DNA of 64,000 nt. Source: Tritonibacter litoralis (GTDB taxonomy: Bacteria > Pseudomonadota > Alphaproteobacteria > Rhodobacterales > Rhodobacteraceae). Every line of letters begins with the position of its first letter. Position 1 is the first letter of the stretch. The stretch covers positions 1 to 64,000 of the forward strand of contig NZ_WIBF01000003.1 of NCBI RefSeq assembly GCF_009496005.1, written 5' to 3'. Both the position numbers and the translations under genes were made by a program. Shown in pieces: positions 16,621 through 25,898 of this stretch. The notes under the pieces are model-generated. The model was given only the letters and a program-made list of their open reading frames with translations. It made no database searches and was not told the DNA's origin.

Positions 16621-17904
16621 TCAATTGCAACGTTCTTCGATGCCGTTTTCCGACGCAAAGGCGGTGGAATCCTCGTTCACCAATGCGCCGATCACCTCGC
16701 CATCTGTCGGTTTAAAGTCCGAGATCAGCGACCAGGTCTGGTTGTCTGCATCCCATTGGGTCACGCCAACCAACCCCAGACCGCCGTGATTTTCACAGGA
16801 CACATTGAAGGTCGGGCCAAAATTGGGCATGCCCAGCGCGCTCATTTTGGCTTCATCAATGACCAGCGCTTCCATACCATCCCGCATCATCGCCGCCGTG
16901 ATGTCACCGGTGTCATGCATCTCTTGAGCGGTTTTGGCCGCTTCCACAGCCAGCATTGCCGCATACATGCCGCGGTTATACAGCACTTTGCCCACGTTAT
17001 CGCCGGCACCTGCTGCAAGACCCGCATCAACCACATATTTGCGCATGTCATCAAAGACCGGGAAATCATCGCCCACATTGTGGAAGGTTACGGCCTTGTA
17101 CCCATTGGCCTTGGCCCCTGCGGCGGCCACATCATGTTCGGCACCGGACCACCAGACCCCGATAAAGTTCTCCATCGGAAAGCGGATGTTGGCAGCTTCC
17201 TGAACCGCAACCTGGTTCATCACACCCCATCCCCACATCACCACATAGTCCGGGCGATCGCGGCGGATTTGCAACCATTGGGATTTTTGCTCCTGACCCG
17301 GATGATCCACCGGCAACAGCTTCAGCTCATAGCCGTGTTTCTCTGACAGCTCCTCCAGCGTGCGGATCGGCTCCTTGCCATAGGCCGAGTTGTGATAGAC
17401 CAGCGAGATCTTCTTGCCCTTCAGATCGCCACCGTTTTCCTCCAGCAGGTGGTTGATCACGCCTGACGCCCCATTCCAATAATTTGCCGGATAGTTAAAG
17501 ACATGGCTGAACACCTTGCCGTTAGCCGCCGATGTGCGGCCATACCCCATGGTATGAAGCGGGATGCCATCTGCCGTTACCTTTGGGATCAGCTGATAGG
17601 TGATCCCGGTCGAGAGCGGTTGATAGATCAGCGCGCCCTTGTCTTTGGTCGCTTCATAACATTCCACGCCCTTTTCGGTGTTATAGCCGGTCTCGCATTC
17701 GATCACGGTGGCTTTGACCCCACCAATGCCGCCGTCTCGTTCATTCACCAGGGTAAAGTAATCCTGATACCCGTCCGAAAACGGAACCCCGCCGGCCGCA
17801 TAGGGTCCGGTGCGATAGCTCAGATCCGGGAAGACCAGATCCGCCGCCGCTGGGCCTGCTATCATTGCCGCCGCCACTGCGACGCTCATCAACTTGCGTG
17901 TCAT
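16621..17904 (-). CDS. ABC transporter periplasmic substrate-binding protein (LIV type)
   Basis: A 427-residue periplasmic binding protein of the Leu/Ile/Val-binding class, longer than LivJ (about 345 mature residues). Signal peptide MTRKLMSVAVAAAMIAGPAAA; GGGAGGAAG precedes the ATG at 17904, which decides the start. The fold pattern is visible in GKKISLVYHNSAYGKEP and RPDYVVMWGWG. The acyl-CoA ligases at both ends of the cluster point to a carboxylic acid ligand such as an aromatic or fatty acid rather than an amino acid; that is inference from context only. Confidence 0.9.
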   Translation of the reverse strand: MTRKLMSVAVAAAMIAGPAAADLVFPDLSYRTGPYAAGGVPFSDGYQDYFTLVNERDGGIGGVKATVIECETGYNTEKGVECYEATKDKGALIYQPLSTGITYQLIPKVTADGIPLHTMGYGRTSAANGKVFSHVFNYPANYWNGASGVINHLLEENGGDLKGKKISLVYHNSAYGKEPIRTLEELSEKHGYELKLLPVDHPGQEQKSQWLQIRRDRPDYVVMWGWGVMNQVAVQEAANIRFPMENFIGVWWSGAEHDVAAAGAKANGYKAVTFHNVGDDFPVFDDMRKYVVDAGLAAGAGDNVGKVLYNRGMYAAMLAVEAAKTAQEMHDTGDITAAMMRDGMEALVIDEAKMSALGMPNFGPTFNVSCENHGGLGLVGVTQWDADNQTWSLISDFKPTDGEVIGALVNEDSTAFASENGIEERCN

Positions 17905-17994
17905 CGGTATTCTTCCTCCCATGGTGTTTTCCGATGTTTGGGCGGGCCGCAACTCTTGCGTCCTCCTCCCGCCCCCGTTTCGTGCCCGCCCCGA

Positions 17995-19071
17995 TCAATG
18001 CGGGAAGGGCCACAACCTCAGCTTTTCCTTGGTGACGCGCCACATCTGGGCCAGCCCATGTGGTTCAACAATCAGGAAAAACACAATCAACGCGCCCACA
18101 ACCACCAGCTGGAAATGCGCCACAATATCCGTGGGCCAGCCCAGGACATCCACGCCCACAACCTTCAGGATCACCGGCAACAGCACCAGGAACGCCGCCC
18201 CGGCAAAGGAGCCAAAGATCGACCCCAGCCCGCCAATGATCACCATGAACAGAACCAGGAATGACTTCTGGATGCCAAAGGCCTCGCCCACTTCAACCGC
18301 CCCCAGATAGACCGAGAAGAACAGCGCCCCTGCGATGCCGATAAAAAAGCCCGAGACGGCAAAAGCGGTCATCTTGGCCTTCATCGGGTTCACACCAATG
18401 ATTTCCGCCGCGATATCCATATCCCGGATCGCCATCCAGCTGCGCCCCACCGTGCCCCGCGTCAGATTGCGTGCCACCAGCGCGCACCCGGTCAGAAACA
18501 GCAGGCAAAACAGATAGGTCGCCCAGGCCGGCGCATTGGGGCCGGTAATCACCACCCCCATCACATGGCGTTCCGGCGCGCTGATCTGCCCCGAGGCGGA
18601 GTAATTGTAAAACCACGGCACCCGGTTGAAGAGCCACACCAGAAAGAACTGCGCCGCCAAAGTGGCGACCGCCAGATAAAACCCTTTGATCCGAAGGGAT
18701 GGCAGACCAAACAGCACACAGACCGCCGCCGTGATGCCCCCAGACAGAAGCACATGCACGATCATCGAAACCTCAGGGAAGGCGGTCATCAGCTTGTAAC
18801 AGCCATAAGCGCCCACTGCCATGAACCCGCCTGTGCCCAGGGACACCTGCCCACAATAGCCGACCAGGATGTTCAACCCGATTGCCGCAATCCCATAAAT
18901 CAGAAATGGCAACAGGATCGCATTCGCCCAGTAATCGGTGATGAAAAACGGGATCACCCCAAAGGCCACCGCCAGCACCGCATAATAACGCATCCGGTCG
19001 AACCGAATGGGAAAGGTCTGGCCATCGGCCACATAAGAGGTCTTAAAATCCCCTGCCTCACGATAGAACAT
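17995..19071 (-). CDS. LivM-type ABC transporter permease
   Basis: A 358-residue inner-membrane permease with about ten helices and the LivM-type cytoplasmic loop GRSWMAIRDMDIAAEIIGVN followed by PMKAKMTAF. It pairs with the LivH-type protein at 19872-20858. I choose the ATG at 19071, which has GGGAGG 6 bases upstream inside the longer frame; the ATG at 19101 has no such site. Between it and livH two small genes interrupt the operon. Confidence 0.92.
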   Translation of the reverse strand: MFYREAGDFKTSYVADGQTFPIRFDRMRYYAVLAVAFGVIPFFITDYWANAILLPFLIYGIAAIGLNILVGYCGQVSLGTGGFMAVGAYGCYKLMTAFPEVSMIVHVLLSGGITAAVCVLFGLPSLRIKGFYLAVATLAAQFFLVWLFNRVPWFYNYSASGQISAPERHVMGVVITGPNAPAWATYLFCLLFLTGCALVARNLTRGTVGRSWMAIRDMDIAAEIIGVNPMKAKMTAFAVSGFFIGIAGALFFSVYLGAVEVGEAFGIQKSFLVLFMVIIGGLGSIFGSFAGAAFLVLLPVILKVVGVDVLGWPTDIVAHFQLVVVGALIVFFLIVEPHGLAQMWRVTKEKLRLWPFPH

Positions 19072-19112
19072 GTAATCCTCCCAATAGGGTGTGCGCCGCA
19101 TTGGCGGTGGTC

Positions 19113-19400
19113 TCAGCCCAGCTCATGCCGCGTCTCCCATTTGTCCTGCGCCGCATCGCGCAATTCACGAGTCGTGCGCGCCGATGATTTGGCGTAACCC
19201 GACCGCTCTGTGGCGCGCACCAGCCGCAGATAGGTAAAAATGCCGGTAAATAGCCCCGCCGCCGCCAACAGGCTTGCGATTAAAATTTGGCTGTCTGAAT
19301 GGGTTTCAGCACTCAGCGCCAAATAGCCAAAGGCCCAAAACCCCGCCCAGGCAATGACATTTACCACCGCCAACAGTTTCATTAAGCGCCTGCTGGACAT
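19113..19400 (-). CDS. small two-helix membrane protein of unknown function
   Basis: A 95-residue protein with two hydrophobic helices (about 8-30 and 38-60) and a charged C-terminal tail (RATERSGYAKSSARTTREL...). ACGGAG stands 10 bases before the ATG at 19400, which is preferred over the upstream frame start at 19457. It lies on the same strand as, and directly upstream of, the LivM-type gene, so it may be translated from the cluster transcript. I do not recognise a family and give no function. Confidence 0.6.
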   Translation of the reverse strand: MSSRRLMKLLAVVNVIAWAGFWAFGYLALSAETHSDSQILIASLLAAAGLFTGIFTYLRLVRATERSGYAKSSARTTRELRDAAQDKWETRHELG

Positions 19401-19490
19401 GTTAACACTCCGTTTACCTGTTTGTCGGTTTTCCGCACTTGGCCACATTTTGCCCAATTCTCTGCGCTAGTCTTAACGTGGGAAAAGTGA

Positions 19491-19841
19491 GTGGAAGACA
19501 TGACAGCTATATTGGAGGACCTCCGGCGGCTGGATGCTGCGCGGAAACGGGGAGAATTGTCCCCTGATGCATATGAAGACGCCAAACGCAGGCTGTTGGG
19601 CGACGTCGAAGACGTCCAGATCGTGGCGGAATCCCGCCCCAGACCCCAACGGTTGCGCACGGCCCGCGCCCAGATGCGCAGTGACGGCATGTGGAGCCTG
19701 CTGCTGCTGGGTATGTTTGGTGTCGGCATCCTGACACTGATCACCGCGCTGGTGATTGGCGACATGACCATTGCGGTGACCCTGGTCGTGACCATCTTTG
19801 CCGCCATTCTGGTCAAAGCCGCCAAACGGTTGGAGCACTGA
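19491..19841 (+). CDS. small membrane protein with N-terminal SHOCT-like segment
   Basis: A 116-residue protein (GTG start at 19491; 113 residues if the ATG at 19500 is used). Residues 5-40 (LEDLRRLDAARKRGELSPD then AYEDAKRRLL) have the leucine-rich pattern of the SHOCT domain, usually found at the C-terminus of bacterial proteins. Two hydrophobic helices follow (about 63-105). It is encoded against the direction of the surrounding LIV-type cluster and converges on the LivH-type gene with a 30-base gap. It is divergent from the small gene at 19113-19400 with 90 bases between. Function unknown. Confidence 0.6.
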   Translation: MEDMTAILEDLRRLDAARKRGELSPDAYEDAKRRLLGDVEDVQIVAESRPRPQRLRTARAQMRSDGMWSLLLLGMFGVGILTLITALVIGDMTIAVTLVVTIFAAILVKAAKRLEH

Positions 19842-19871
19842 CCAGAGACAGGCACCCTGTCTGGGAGAGGA

Positions 19872-20858
19872 TCAAACCCGCTCAATGATCTTCTCCCCAA
19901 ACAGCCCCTGTGGGCGAAACACCAGGAACAACAGCGCCAGCACATAGGCAAACCAGTTCTCGGTCGCGCCGCCAACCATAGGACCGATGAGGAACTCAAA
20001 CAGTTTCTCACCAACGCCAATGATCAACCCGCCCACAATTGCGCCGGGGATCGAGGTAAAGCCCCCCAGCATCAGAACCGGCAGCGCCTTGAGCGCGATC
20101 AGGGACAGTGAGAACTGAACCCCCGATTTGGTGCCCCAGACAATCCCTGCGACCAGGGCGACAAACCCCGCCAGCGACCAGACCAATACCCAGATAAAGT
20201 TCAACGAGATCCCAACCGACAGCGCCGCCTGATGGTCATCCGCTACAGCCCGCATCGCGCGGCCCTGTTTGGTGTATTGGCTAAAGATCACCAGCCCCGC
20301 CACCAGCAGGACCGCGATGACCGTGGCCACCAGATCCAAATTGTCGATAAAGAAGCCGTAGTCAAAGATCTGGAACGTGGTTTCATCAATCCACAGGTTG
20401 ATGCCCTGCGGCAGGCCAACGTCCAGCGTTTTTAGCTCGGACCCCCACATCAGATCCGCAACCCCTTCCAGGAAATAGGCCAGCCCAATGGTCGCCATAA
20501 ACAGGATAATCGGCTCTTGGCCCACCAGATGGCGCATCACCAGGACCTGAACCAGCCAGGCCAACAGAACCATCACACCAACCGTCAGGCAGATCGCGGC
20601 AAACCCCGGCAGGTTCCAACCAAAATGGGTGATGTGGCCACCAAAGATCGCATTGATCAAATGGGCAAAGGGAACCTGCCCATTCATAATTCCCACGAGC
20701 GTCATGGCCGCAAACAGCGCCATCACACCTTGGGCATAATTGAAAATGCCCGAAGCCTTGTAGATCAAGACAAAGCCCAGCGCGACCAACGCATAAAGAA
20801 CCCCCGCCATCAACCCGTTCAGGGTGACCTCCATGGCAAAGACCAACTGTTCAGACAT
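19872..20858 (-). CDS. LivH-type ABC transporter permease
   Basis: A 328-residue inner-membrane permease with eight or so helices. Family motifs are the N-terminal LNGLMAGVLYALVALGFVLI, YKASGIFNYAQGVMALFAAM, the cytoplasmic loop TKQGRAMRAVADDHQAALSV and the C-terminal FRPQGLFGEK. It forms the channel with the LivM-type subunit. GGAG precedes the ATG by about 8 bases. It is 29 bases downstream of the LivG-type ATPase gene. Confidence 0.93.
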   Translation of the reverse strand: MSEQLVFAMEVTLNGLMAGVLYALVALGFVLIYKASGIFNYAQGVMALFAAMTLVGIMNGQVPFAHLINAIFGGHITHFGWNLPGFAAICLTVGVMVLLAWLVQVLVMRHLVGQEPIILFMATIGLAYFLEGVADLMWGSELKTLDVGLPQGINLWIDETTFQIFDYGFFIDNLDLVATVIAVLLVAGLVIFSQYTKQGRAMRAVADDHQAALSVGISLNFIWVLVWSLAGFVALVAGIVWGTKSGVQFSLSLIALKALPVLMLGGFTSIPGAIVGGLIIGVGEKLFEFLIGPMVGGATENWFAYVLALLFLVFRPQGLFGEKIIERV

Positions 20859-20887
20859 GGCGTTTCTCCGTCATTCCTGTGCTCTGC

Positions 20888-21718
20888 TTAATCATGGGCC
20901 ACCCCCAGATAGGCATCGATGACCTCCTGGTTGCTGCGCACCTCATCTGGCGTGCCGTCCCCGATTTTCTTCCCGTAATCCATCACAACCACCCGGTCGG
21001 ACAGATCCATCACCACGCCCATGTCATGTTCAATCAGGGCAATGGTGGTGCCAAACTCATCATTTACGTCGAGGATAAAGCGGCTCATGTCCTCTTTCTC
21101 CTCAACATTCATGCCCGCCATCGGCTCATCCAGCAGCAACAGCTTGGGCTCGGCGGCCAGCGCCCGCGCCAGCTCCACCCGTTTCTTCAACCCATAGGGC
21201 AGCCGCGCCACCGGCGTTTTCCGGATCGCCTGGATCTCAAGGAAATCGATGATCTCCTCCACCTTTTCGCGGTTTTCCACCTCTTCCGCCTCAGCCCGCC
21301 CTTTCCAGAAGGCCTGCTGAAACAGGTTGGCCGACATATGGTTCAGACGCCCGGTCATCACATTGTCCAAAACGCTCATGCCTTCAAACAGGGCGATGTT
21401 TTGAAACGTCCGCGCGATCCCCTGGCGCGCCACCTCATAGGGACGCAGCGGTTTGCGCTTCTTGCCGTGAAACCAGACTTCACCTTCCTGGGGCACGTAA
21501 AACCCGGAAATCACATTCAGCATCGAGGATTTCCCAGCCCCATTTGGCCCGATGATGGCACGGATCTCCCCTTCGCGAATGTCAAAGGAGATATTCTTGA
21601 TCGCCTCCACCCCGCCAAACCGCAGGGTGATATGTTTCATCTCCATCACCACACCGCCAATGGTGCGCCCATCCTGGGTCAGAATTTCTGCAGATTGGTC
21701 CAACATCTCAGGCTCCAT
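20888..21718 (-). CDS. LivG-type ABC transporter ATP-binding protein
   Basis: A 276-residue ABC ATPase: Walker A IIGPNGAGKSSMLNVISG, LivG-like ARTFQNIALFEGMSVLDNVM, signature LPYGLKKRVELARALA (YG in place of the usual SGG), Walker B LLLLDEPMAGMN and switch IEHDMGVVM. The start at 21718 has GGGGAG about 9 bases upstream, so the longer frame is not used. Second ATPase of the importer. The altered signature is common among LivG homologues linked to acyl-CoA ligases, as far as I recall. Confidence 0.92.
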   Translation of the reverse strand: MEPEMLDQSAEILTQDGRTIGGVVMEMKHITLRFGGVEAIKNISFDIREGEIRAIIGPNGAGKSSMLNVISGFYVPQEGEVWFHGKKRKPLRPYEVARQGIARTFQNIALFEGMSVLDNVMTGRLNHMSANLFQQAFWKGRAEAEEVENREKVEEIIDFLEIQAIRKTPVARLPYGLKKRVELARALAAEPKLLLLDEPMAGMNVEEKEDMSRFILDVNDEFGTTIALIEHDMGVVMDLSDRVVVMDYGKKIGDGTPDEVRSNQEVIDAYLGVAHD

Positions 21719-21793
21719 TGTTATGCGCTCCCCAACGGGAGGGTGGGCGGGGCGAGGTTCGGCGCAGCCGGACAAGCGTCGTCCCAGCCGCCC

Positions 21794-23767
21794 TCATTCC
21801 GCTGCCTCCAATCGGGCAACCTGTGCGGAAACAGCCGCGTCCTGAATGGCCAAAGTCGCGCTGATCGCACCTTTGCGCCCATCCTCATAGGTCACTTCTG
21901 TGCGGGTCGAGACCTCAGTCGCACCGCCATAAAGAGCTGCCAGAATGTCCTGAAACTTCTCTTCCACAAATCCGCGGCGCACTTTGCGGGTGCGGGTCAA
22001 CTCTCCATCGTCAGCATCCAGCTCTTTGTGCAGAACCACAAAGCGATGCACCTGGCAGCCTGACAGCATCTCATCTTCTGCTACCGATTTATTGACCTCT
22101 GCCACATGGGCACCAATGGTCTTCAAAACCTCCGGATGGCCCGCCAGCTCCTGATAGGAGGCATAAGCGATATTGTTGCGCTCAGCCCAGTTGCCCACTG
22201 CCGTTAGGTCGATATTGATAAAGGCAACACAACGGTCCCGCCCGTTGCCAAACAGCACGGCTTCCAGAATATCCGGGTAAAACTTCAGCTTGTTCTCGAC
22301 ATATTTTGGCGCAAACATCGACCCATCGGCCATTTTACCCACGTCTTTGGCGCGGTCGATAATCCGCAGATGGCCGCTTTTTTCCTCGATGAACCCGGCG
22401 TCCCCCGTCGCCACCCAGCCTTCGGCATCCTTGGTCTTATGGGTGCTTTCCGGGTTGTTGAAATATTCGACAAACACACCGGGTGAGCGATAAAAGATCT
22501 CGCCGCTGCCATCGATTTTCAACTCTACCTTGGGCGAGGGCACGCCAACCGTATCTGCACGCACCTCTCCATCTGGCTGCTGGGTGATAAACACCGTCGC
22601 CTCGGTCTGCCCATAAAGCTGTTTCAGATTGATCCCAAGCGAGCGATAGAAATCAAAAATCTCGGGCCCGATCGCTTCGCCAGCCGTATATCCCACCCGG
22701 ATCCGACCATAGCCCAGCGTATCCTTCAGCGGCCCATAGACCAGCACATTGCCCAGGCTGTATTTCAACCGGTCCCACAGACCCACGGGCTTGCCATCCA
22801 GAATGCGGCCGCCAACCTTTTTGGCATGGGCCAGAAAATGGTGGAACATCTGCCGCTTTAACCGACCGGCATCTTCCATCCGGATCATCACACTTGTCAG
22901 CTGACCTTCAAAAACCCGCGGCGGGGCAAAGAAATAACTTGGCCCGATCTCCCGCAGATCCGTCATCATCGTATCAGCGCTTTCGGGGCAATTGGTGCAG
23001 AACCCACACCAATAGGCCTGACCAACCGAAAAGATAAAATCGCCAACCCAGGCCATCGGCAGATAAGACAGAATACTGTCATCACTGCGCAGCCCGTCGA
23101 ACTTGGCCGAATTCTTTGCAGTTTCCACCACATTGCGATTAGAGAGCACCACGCCTTTGGGTTTGCCGGTGGTGCCGGACGTATAAAGCATCACACAGGT
23201 GCTGGAGTAATCGAGACCGCCGCGCCGCGAGTTCAGCTCATCCGCCAGCGCCAGCGTCGCCTTGCGTCCCCGTGCCTGAACATCCTTGAACGCATGCAGA
23301 TGCCCGTGATCATATTTCCGCATGCCACGCGGATCCAAATAGACCATCTGCTCCAGCCCGGTCAGCTGATCCTGCACTTCCAGAACCTTGTCGACCTGCT
23401 CCTGATCGCCCGCAATCACAAACCGCGCGCCGCAATGGCTCAGGACATAGGCCATCTCTTCGGCCACCGCGTCCTGATAGACCGGAACTGGAACCGCGCC
23501 GACGGATTGCACGGCGACCATGGACCAATACAGATAAGGGCGGTTACGGCCAATAATGGCGACAAAGTCTCCGGGACGCAGACCCAGATCCAACAGACCC
23601 AGCGCCAGCGCTTCCACTTCCTTTTCGGTCTCGGCCCAGGTCCAGCTTTGCCAGATCCCGTACTCTTTTTCTCTGTAGGCGGGCCGGTCCGCATAAATTT
23701 CAGCATTTCGCTGCAACAGGGCGGGCAAAGACATCTCTCCCCCCGCGCGCGTTCGCACGTCTGCCAT
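21794..23767 (-). CDS. long-chain acyl-CoA synthetase-like AMP-binding enzyme
   Basis: A 657-residue adenylate-forming ligase. The P-loop MLYTSGTTGKPKGVVLSNRN, the LKQLYGQTEATVFIT motif, GWVATGDAGFIEE and the hinge HLRIIDRAKDVGK are all present. Size and pattern match long-chain fatty acid-CoA ligases, but LIV-linked members may act on other acids. GGGAGGAG lies just before the ATG at 23767. It is the first gene of the minus-strand cluster and is divergent from the hybrid histidine kinase gene, 229 bases away. Coupling uptake with CoA activation would trap the substrate in the cytoplasm; this is inference. Confidence 0.9.
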   Translation of the reverse strand: MADVRTRAGGEMSLPALLQRNAEIYADRPAYREKEYGIWQSWTWAETEKEVEALALGLLDLGLRPGDFVAIIGRNRPYLYWSMVAVQSVGAVPVPVYQDAVAEEMAYVLSHCGARFVIAGDQEQVDKVLEVQDQLTGLEQMVYLDPRGMRKYDHGHLHAFKDVQARGRKATLALADELNSRRGGLDYSSTCVMLYTSGTTGKPKGVVLSNRNVVETAKNSAKFDGLRSDDSILSYLPMAWVGDFIFSVGQAYWCGFCTNCPESADTMMTDLREIGPSYFFAPPRVFEGQLTSVMIRMEDAGRLKRQMFHHFLAHAKKVGGRILDGKPVGLWDRLKYSLGNVLVYGPLKDTLGYGRIRVGYTAGEAIGPEIFDFYRSLGINLKQLYGQTEATVFITQQPDGEVRADTVGVPSPKVELKIDGSGEIFYRSPGVFVEYFNNPESTHKTKDAEGWVATGDAGFIEEKSGHLRIIDRAKDVGKMADGSMFAPKYVENKLKFYPDILEAVLFGNGRDRCVAFINIDLTAVGNWAERNNIAYASYQELAGHPEVLKTIGAHVAEVNKSVAEDEMLSGCQVHRFVVLHKELDADDGELTRTRKVRRGFVEEKFQDILAALYGGATEVSTRTEVTYEDGRKGAISATLAIQDAAVSAQVARLEAAE

Positions 23768-23877
23768 GTTTTCTCCTCCCAACCCGCCCCCTGTCTGACC
23801 GCGCTTCCTCCCTCGCAACGGCCCCGGGGGCGGGACTGGGTGCCACCTTTATGGTTAATCGTGTCAGCAAGTTTTCC

Positions 23878-23893
23878 CAATTCTTACGAATTG
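23878..23893. promoter_or_regulatory. palindrome in the divergent acyl-CoA ligase / kinase control region
   Basis: CAATTC TTAC GAATTG is a perfect 6+4+6 dyad near the middle of the 229-base intergenic region (104 bases from the plus-strand start, 110 from the minus). It is a natural candidate operator for the neighbouring OmpR-type regulator or another factor acting on both genes. No second copy was noticed. Confidence 0.35.
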
Positions 23894-23996
23894 TTTCAGC
23901 GCCAGCGAACATCGCAAAACCAGCAGAAACGTGACGACATAAACCTGCGGAAATCTTTGCCAAATGCAGGATCGGTGATAGCCATGGGGATCAAGA

Positions 23997-25898
23997 ATGG
24001 ATCGTCACAACACCACATATGCCGCCATGACCGAGGCCGGGCTCAATCTGATTGCCCAGGCCCTGTCGATCTATGACGCGAATCTGCGCCTCGCGGTCTC
24101 CAACCAGCGGTTCCAGGACATGTTCGACCTGCCGCAAGCGCTGGTCACCTCAGGCGCGCGGTTCGAAGACACCATCCGTTTCATTGCTCAAAGCGGCGAT
24201 TACGGCCCGATTGAGGATCTCGATGAGTTTGTCGCCCAGCGCGTGGCCCAGGCGCAGACCTTTGATCCTCATTATTTTGAACGCCGTCGCCCCAATGGTC
24301 AGGTGATCTCGGTCGAGGGCGCGCCCCTGCCGCAAGGGGGATGGATCACCGTTTATACCGACATCACCCGCACCAAGCGGATCGAAGAGATGCTGCGCAG
24401 CCGGTCCGAAGAACTGTCGGACCAGTTGATCGCCCATACCGAGGAGCTGTCGGCCACCAACCGCAAGCTGGCGTCCTCGATCTCAGCGCTTGAGGTTGCC
24501 AAACATGAGGTCGCCACCAACGAACGCCGCATCCGTTTGACGGCCGAGATGATGCCAGCCCATATTGCGCATCTCGACAGCGATGGCGTTTACACCTTTA
24601 CCAACCGCCGTCTCAGCAGCGTTTTTCCGGGCCGTCCTACCGAAATTCTGGGTATGCACATCTCACAAGCTTTGGGGCCCATGGCCTTTGGCAAGATCGA
24701 ACCCCATCTGATCGCCGCCTACAAAGGTGAGCGTCCGGTGTTTGAGTTCAACGAAGACCATGACAGCCGCCGCATTCGCGTGGCTCTGACGCCTGATGGC
24801 GCGGGCGGGGTTTATGTGTTGTCGATGGATGTGACCGAAGAGACCCAGGCCCGTGTCGCCCTTCAACAGACCCGCCGCCGGGATATGGCCGCACAGATGA
24901 CCAATGGGCTGGCGCATGATTTCTCAAATCTTCTGACCGTGATCCTGGGTATCCAAAGCAAGATGGCCAAAATGGATCTGGGCGCAGAAGCCGCCCAGCT
25001 GATCCGCGCCACCCAGTCTGCCGCCGAACGGGGCGGGCGACTGTTGCACCGCATTTCACAGATGACCGGCCACCGCCCGTTGCGGCCGCAGGCCACTGAT
25101 TTGGCTGCGCTGCTCGAAGAGTTGAAGATCCTCGCCTCCCCCTCCTTGCCGCGGGGCATGGGCCTGTCTGTCGTGAACCACACCAAACCCCAGCCCCTGC
25201 TGTTGGACGCGGGCAAACTGCAAGACGCGGTGTTGAACCTGATCCTCAACGCACGTGACGCCTGCGGCAGTGGTGGGCAGATTACAGTCAGCGCGCATGA
25301 GGTGGGCCGCACCTGGATCGAAATCAGCGTCACCGACACCGGCCCCGGCTTTTCAGCCGAAGCTTTGGAACTGGGTCTGAACCCGTTTTTCACCACCAAG
25401 GGCAGCAATGGTTCGGGTCTTGGGCTGTCGATGGTCTATGACATGGTGAAACTGAACGGCGGCGATATGCAGCTGGGCAACACCATCTCAGGCGCCAGCG
25501 TTACCCTGCGCTTGCCCCTGCGCCTTGCGCCGGAAGCCAAAGGCGGCATGGCGCTGTTGGTGGAGGACAGCGCCGATCTGCGCGCCACCTATCGCGCCAT
25601 GCTTGATGACCTTGGATACATGGTGGTTGAGGCGGAAACCGCCGCCGATGGGCGCGCATTGGCCCGCGACCTGCCCGAGATCGTGTTGATCCTGTCTGAC
25701 ATCAAACTCAAAGGCAGCGAAACAGGCCTTGACCTGCTGGAGGGGCTTGCGCCTGACCACGTTCCGGTCATTCTGATGACCTCTGCCGCCACCAGTGACT
25801 CTATCTTTCGGGCGGCACTCAAGAAAGCTCCTGTTTTGCAGAAACCCTTTACCACCGAGCAACTGGCTGCCCTGATCCGACCGGAGCCCTTGGCATGA
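23997..25898 (+). CDS. cytoplasmic PAS hybrid histidine kinase with receiver domain
   Basis: A 633-residue kinase without membrane segments. Order: N-terminal PAS_7-type domain (about 10-125), short coiled coil, second PAS (about 175-290), HisKA with H-box MTNGLAHDFSNLLTVIL (His near 305), HATPase with NLILNARDACG, VTDTGPGF and GSGLGLSMVYDM, then a receiver domain from about 517 with acidic pair VEDS and phosphorylatable Asp in LILSDIKLKG. The absence of a periplasmic sensor suggests an intracellular signal, for instance a product of the neighbouring CoA ligases; this is inference. Its stop overlaps the start of the response regulator gene (ATGA), so the two are translated together. Confidence 0.93.
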   Translation: MDRHNTTYAAMTEAGLNLIAQALSIYDANLRLAVSNQRFQDMFDLPQALVTSGARFEDTIRFIAQSGDYGPIEDLDEFVAQRVAQAQTFDPHYFERRRPNGQVISVEGAPLPQGGWITVYTDITRTKRIEEMLRSRSEELSDQLIAHTEELSATNRKLASSISALEVAKHEVATNERRIRLTAEMMPAHIAHLDSDGVYTFTNRRLSSVFPGRPTEILGMHISQALGPMAFGKIEPHLIAAYKGERPVFEFNEDHDSRRIRVALTPDGAGGVYVLSMDVTEETQARVALQQTRRRDMAAQMTNGLAHDFSNLLTVILGIQSKMAKMDLGAEAAQLIRATQSAAERGGRLLHRISQMTGHRPLRPQATDLAALLEELKILASPSLPRGMGLSVVNHTKPQPLLLDAGKLQDAVLNLILNARDACGSGGQITVSAHEVGRTWIEISVTDTGPGFSAEALELGLNPFFTTKGSNGSGLGLSMVYDMVKLNGGDMQLGNTISGASVTLRLPLRLAPEAKGGMALLVEDSADLRATYRAMLDDLGYMVVEAETAADGRALARDLPEIVLILSDIKLKGSETGLDLLEGLAPDHVPVILMTSAATSDSIFRAALKKAPVLQKPFTTEQLAALIRPEPLA

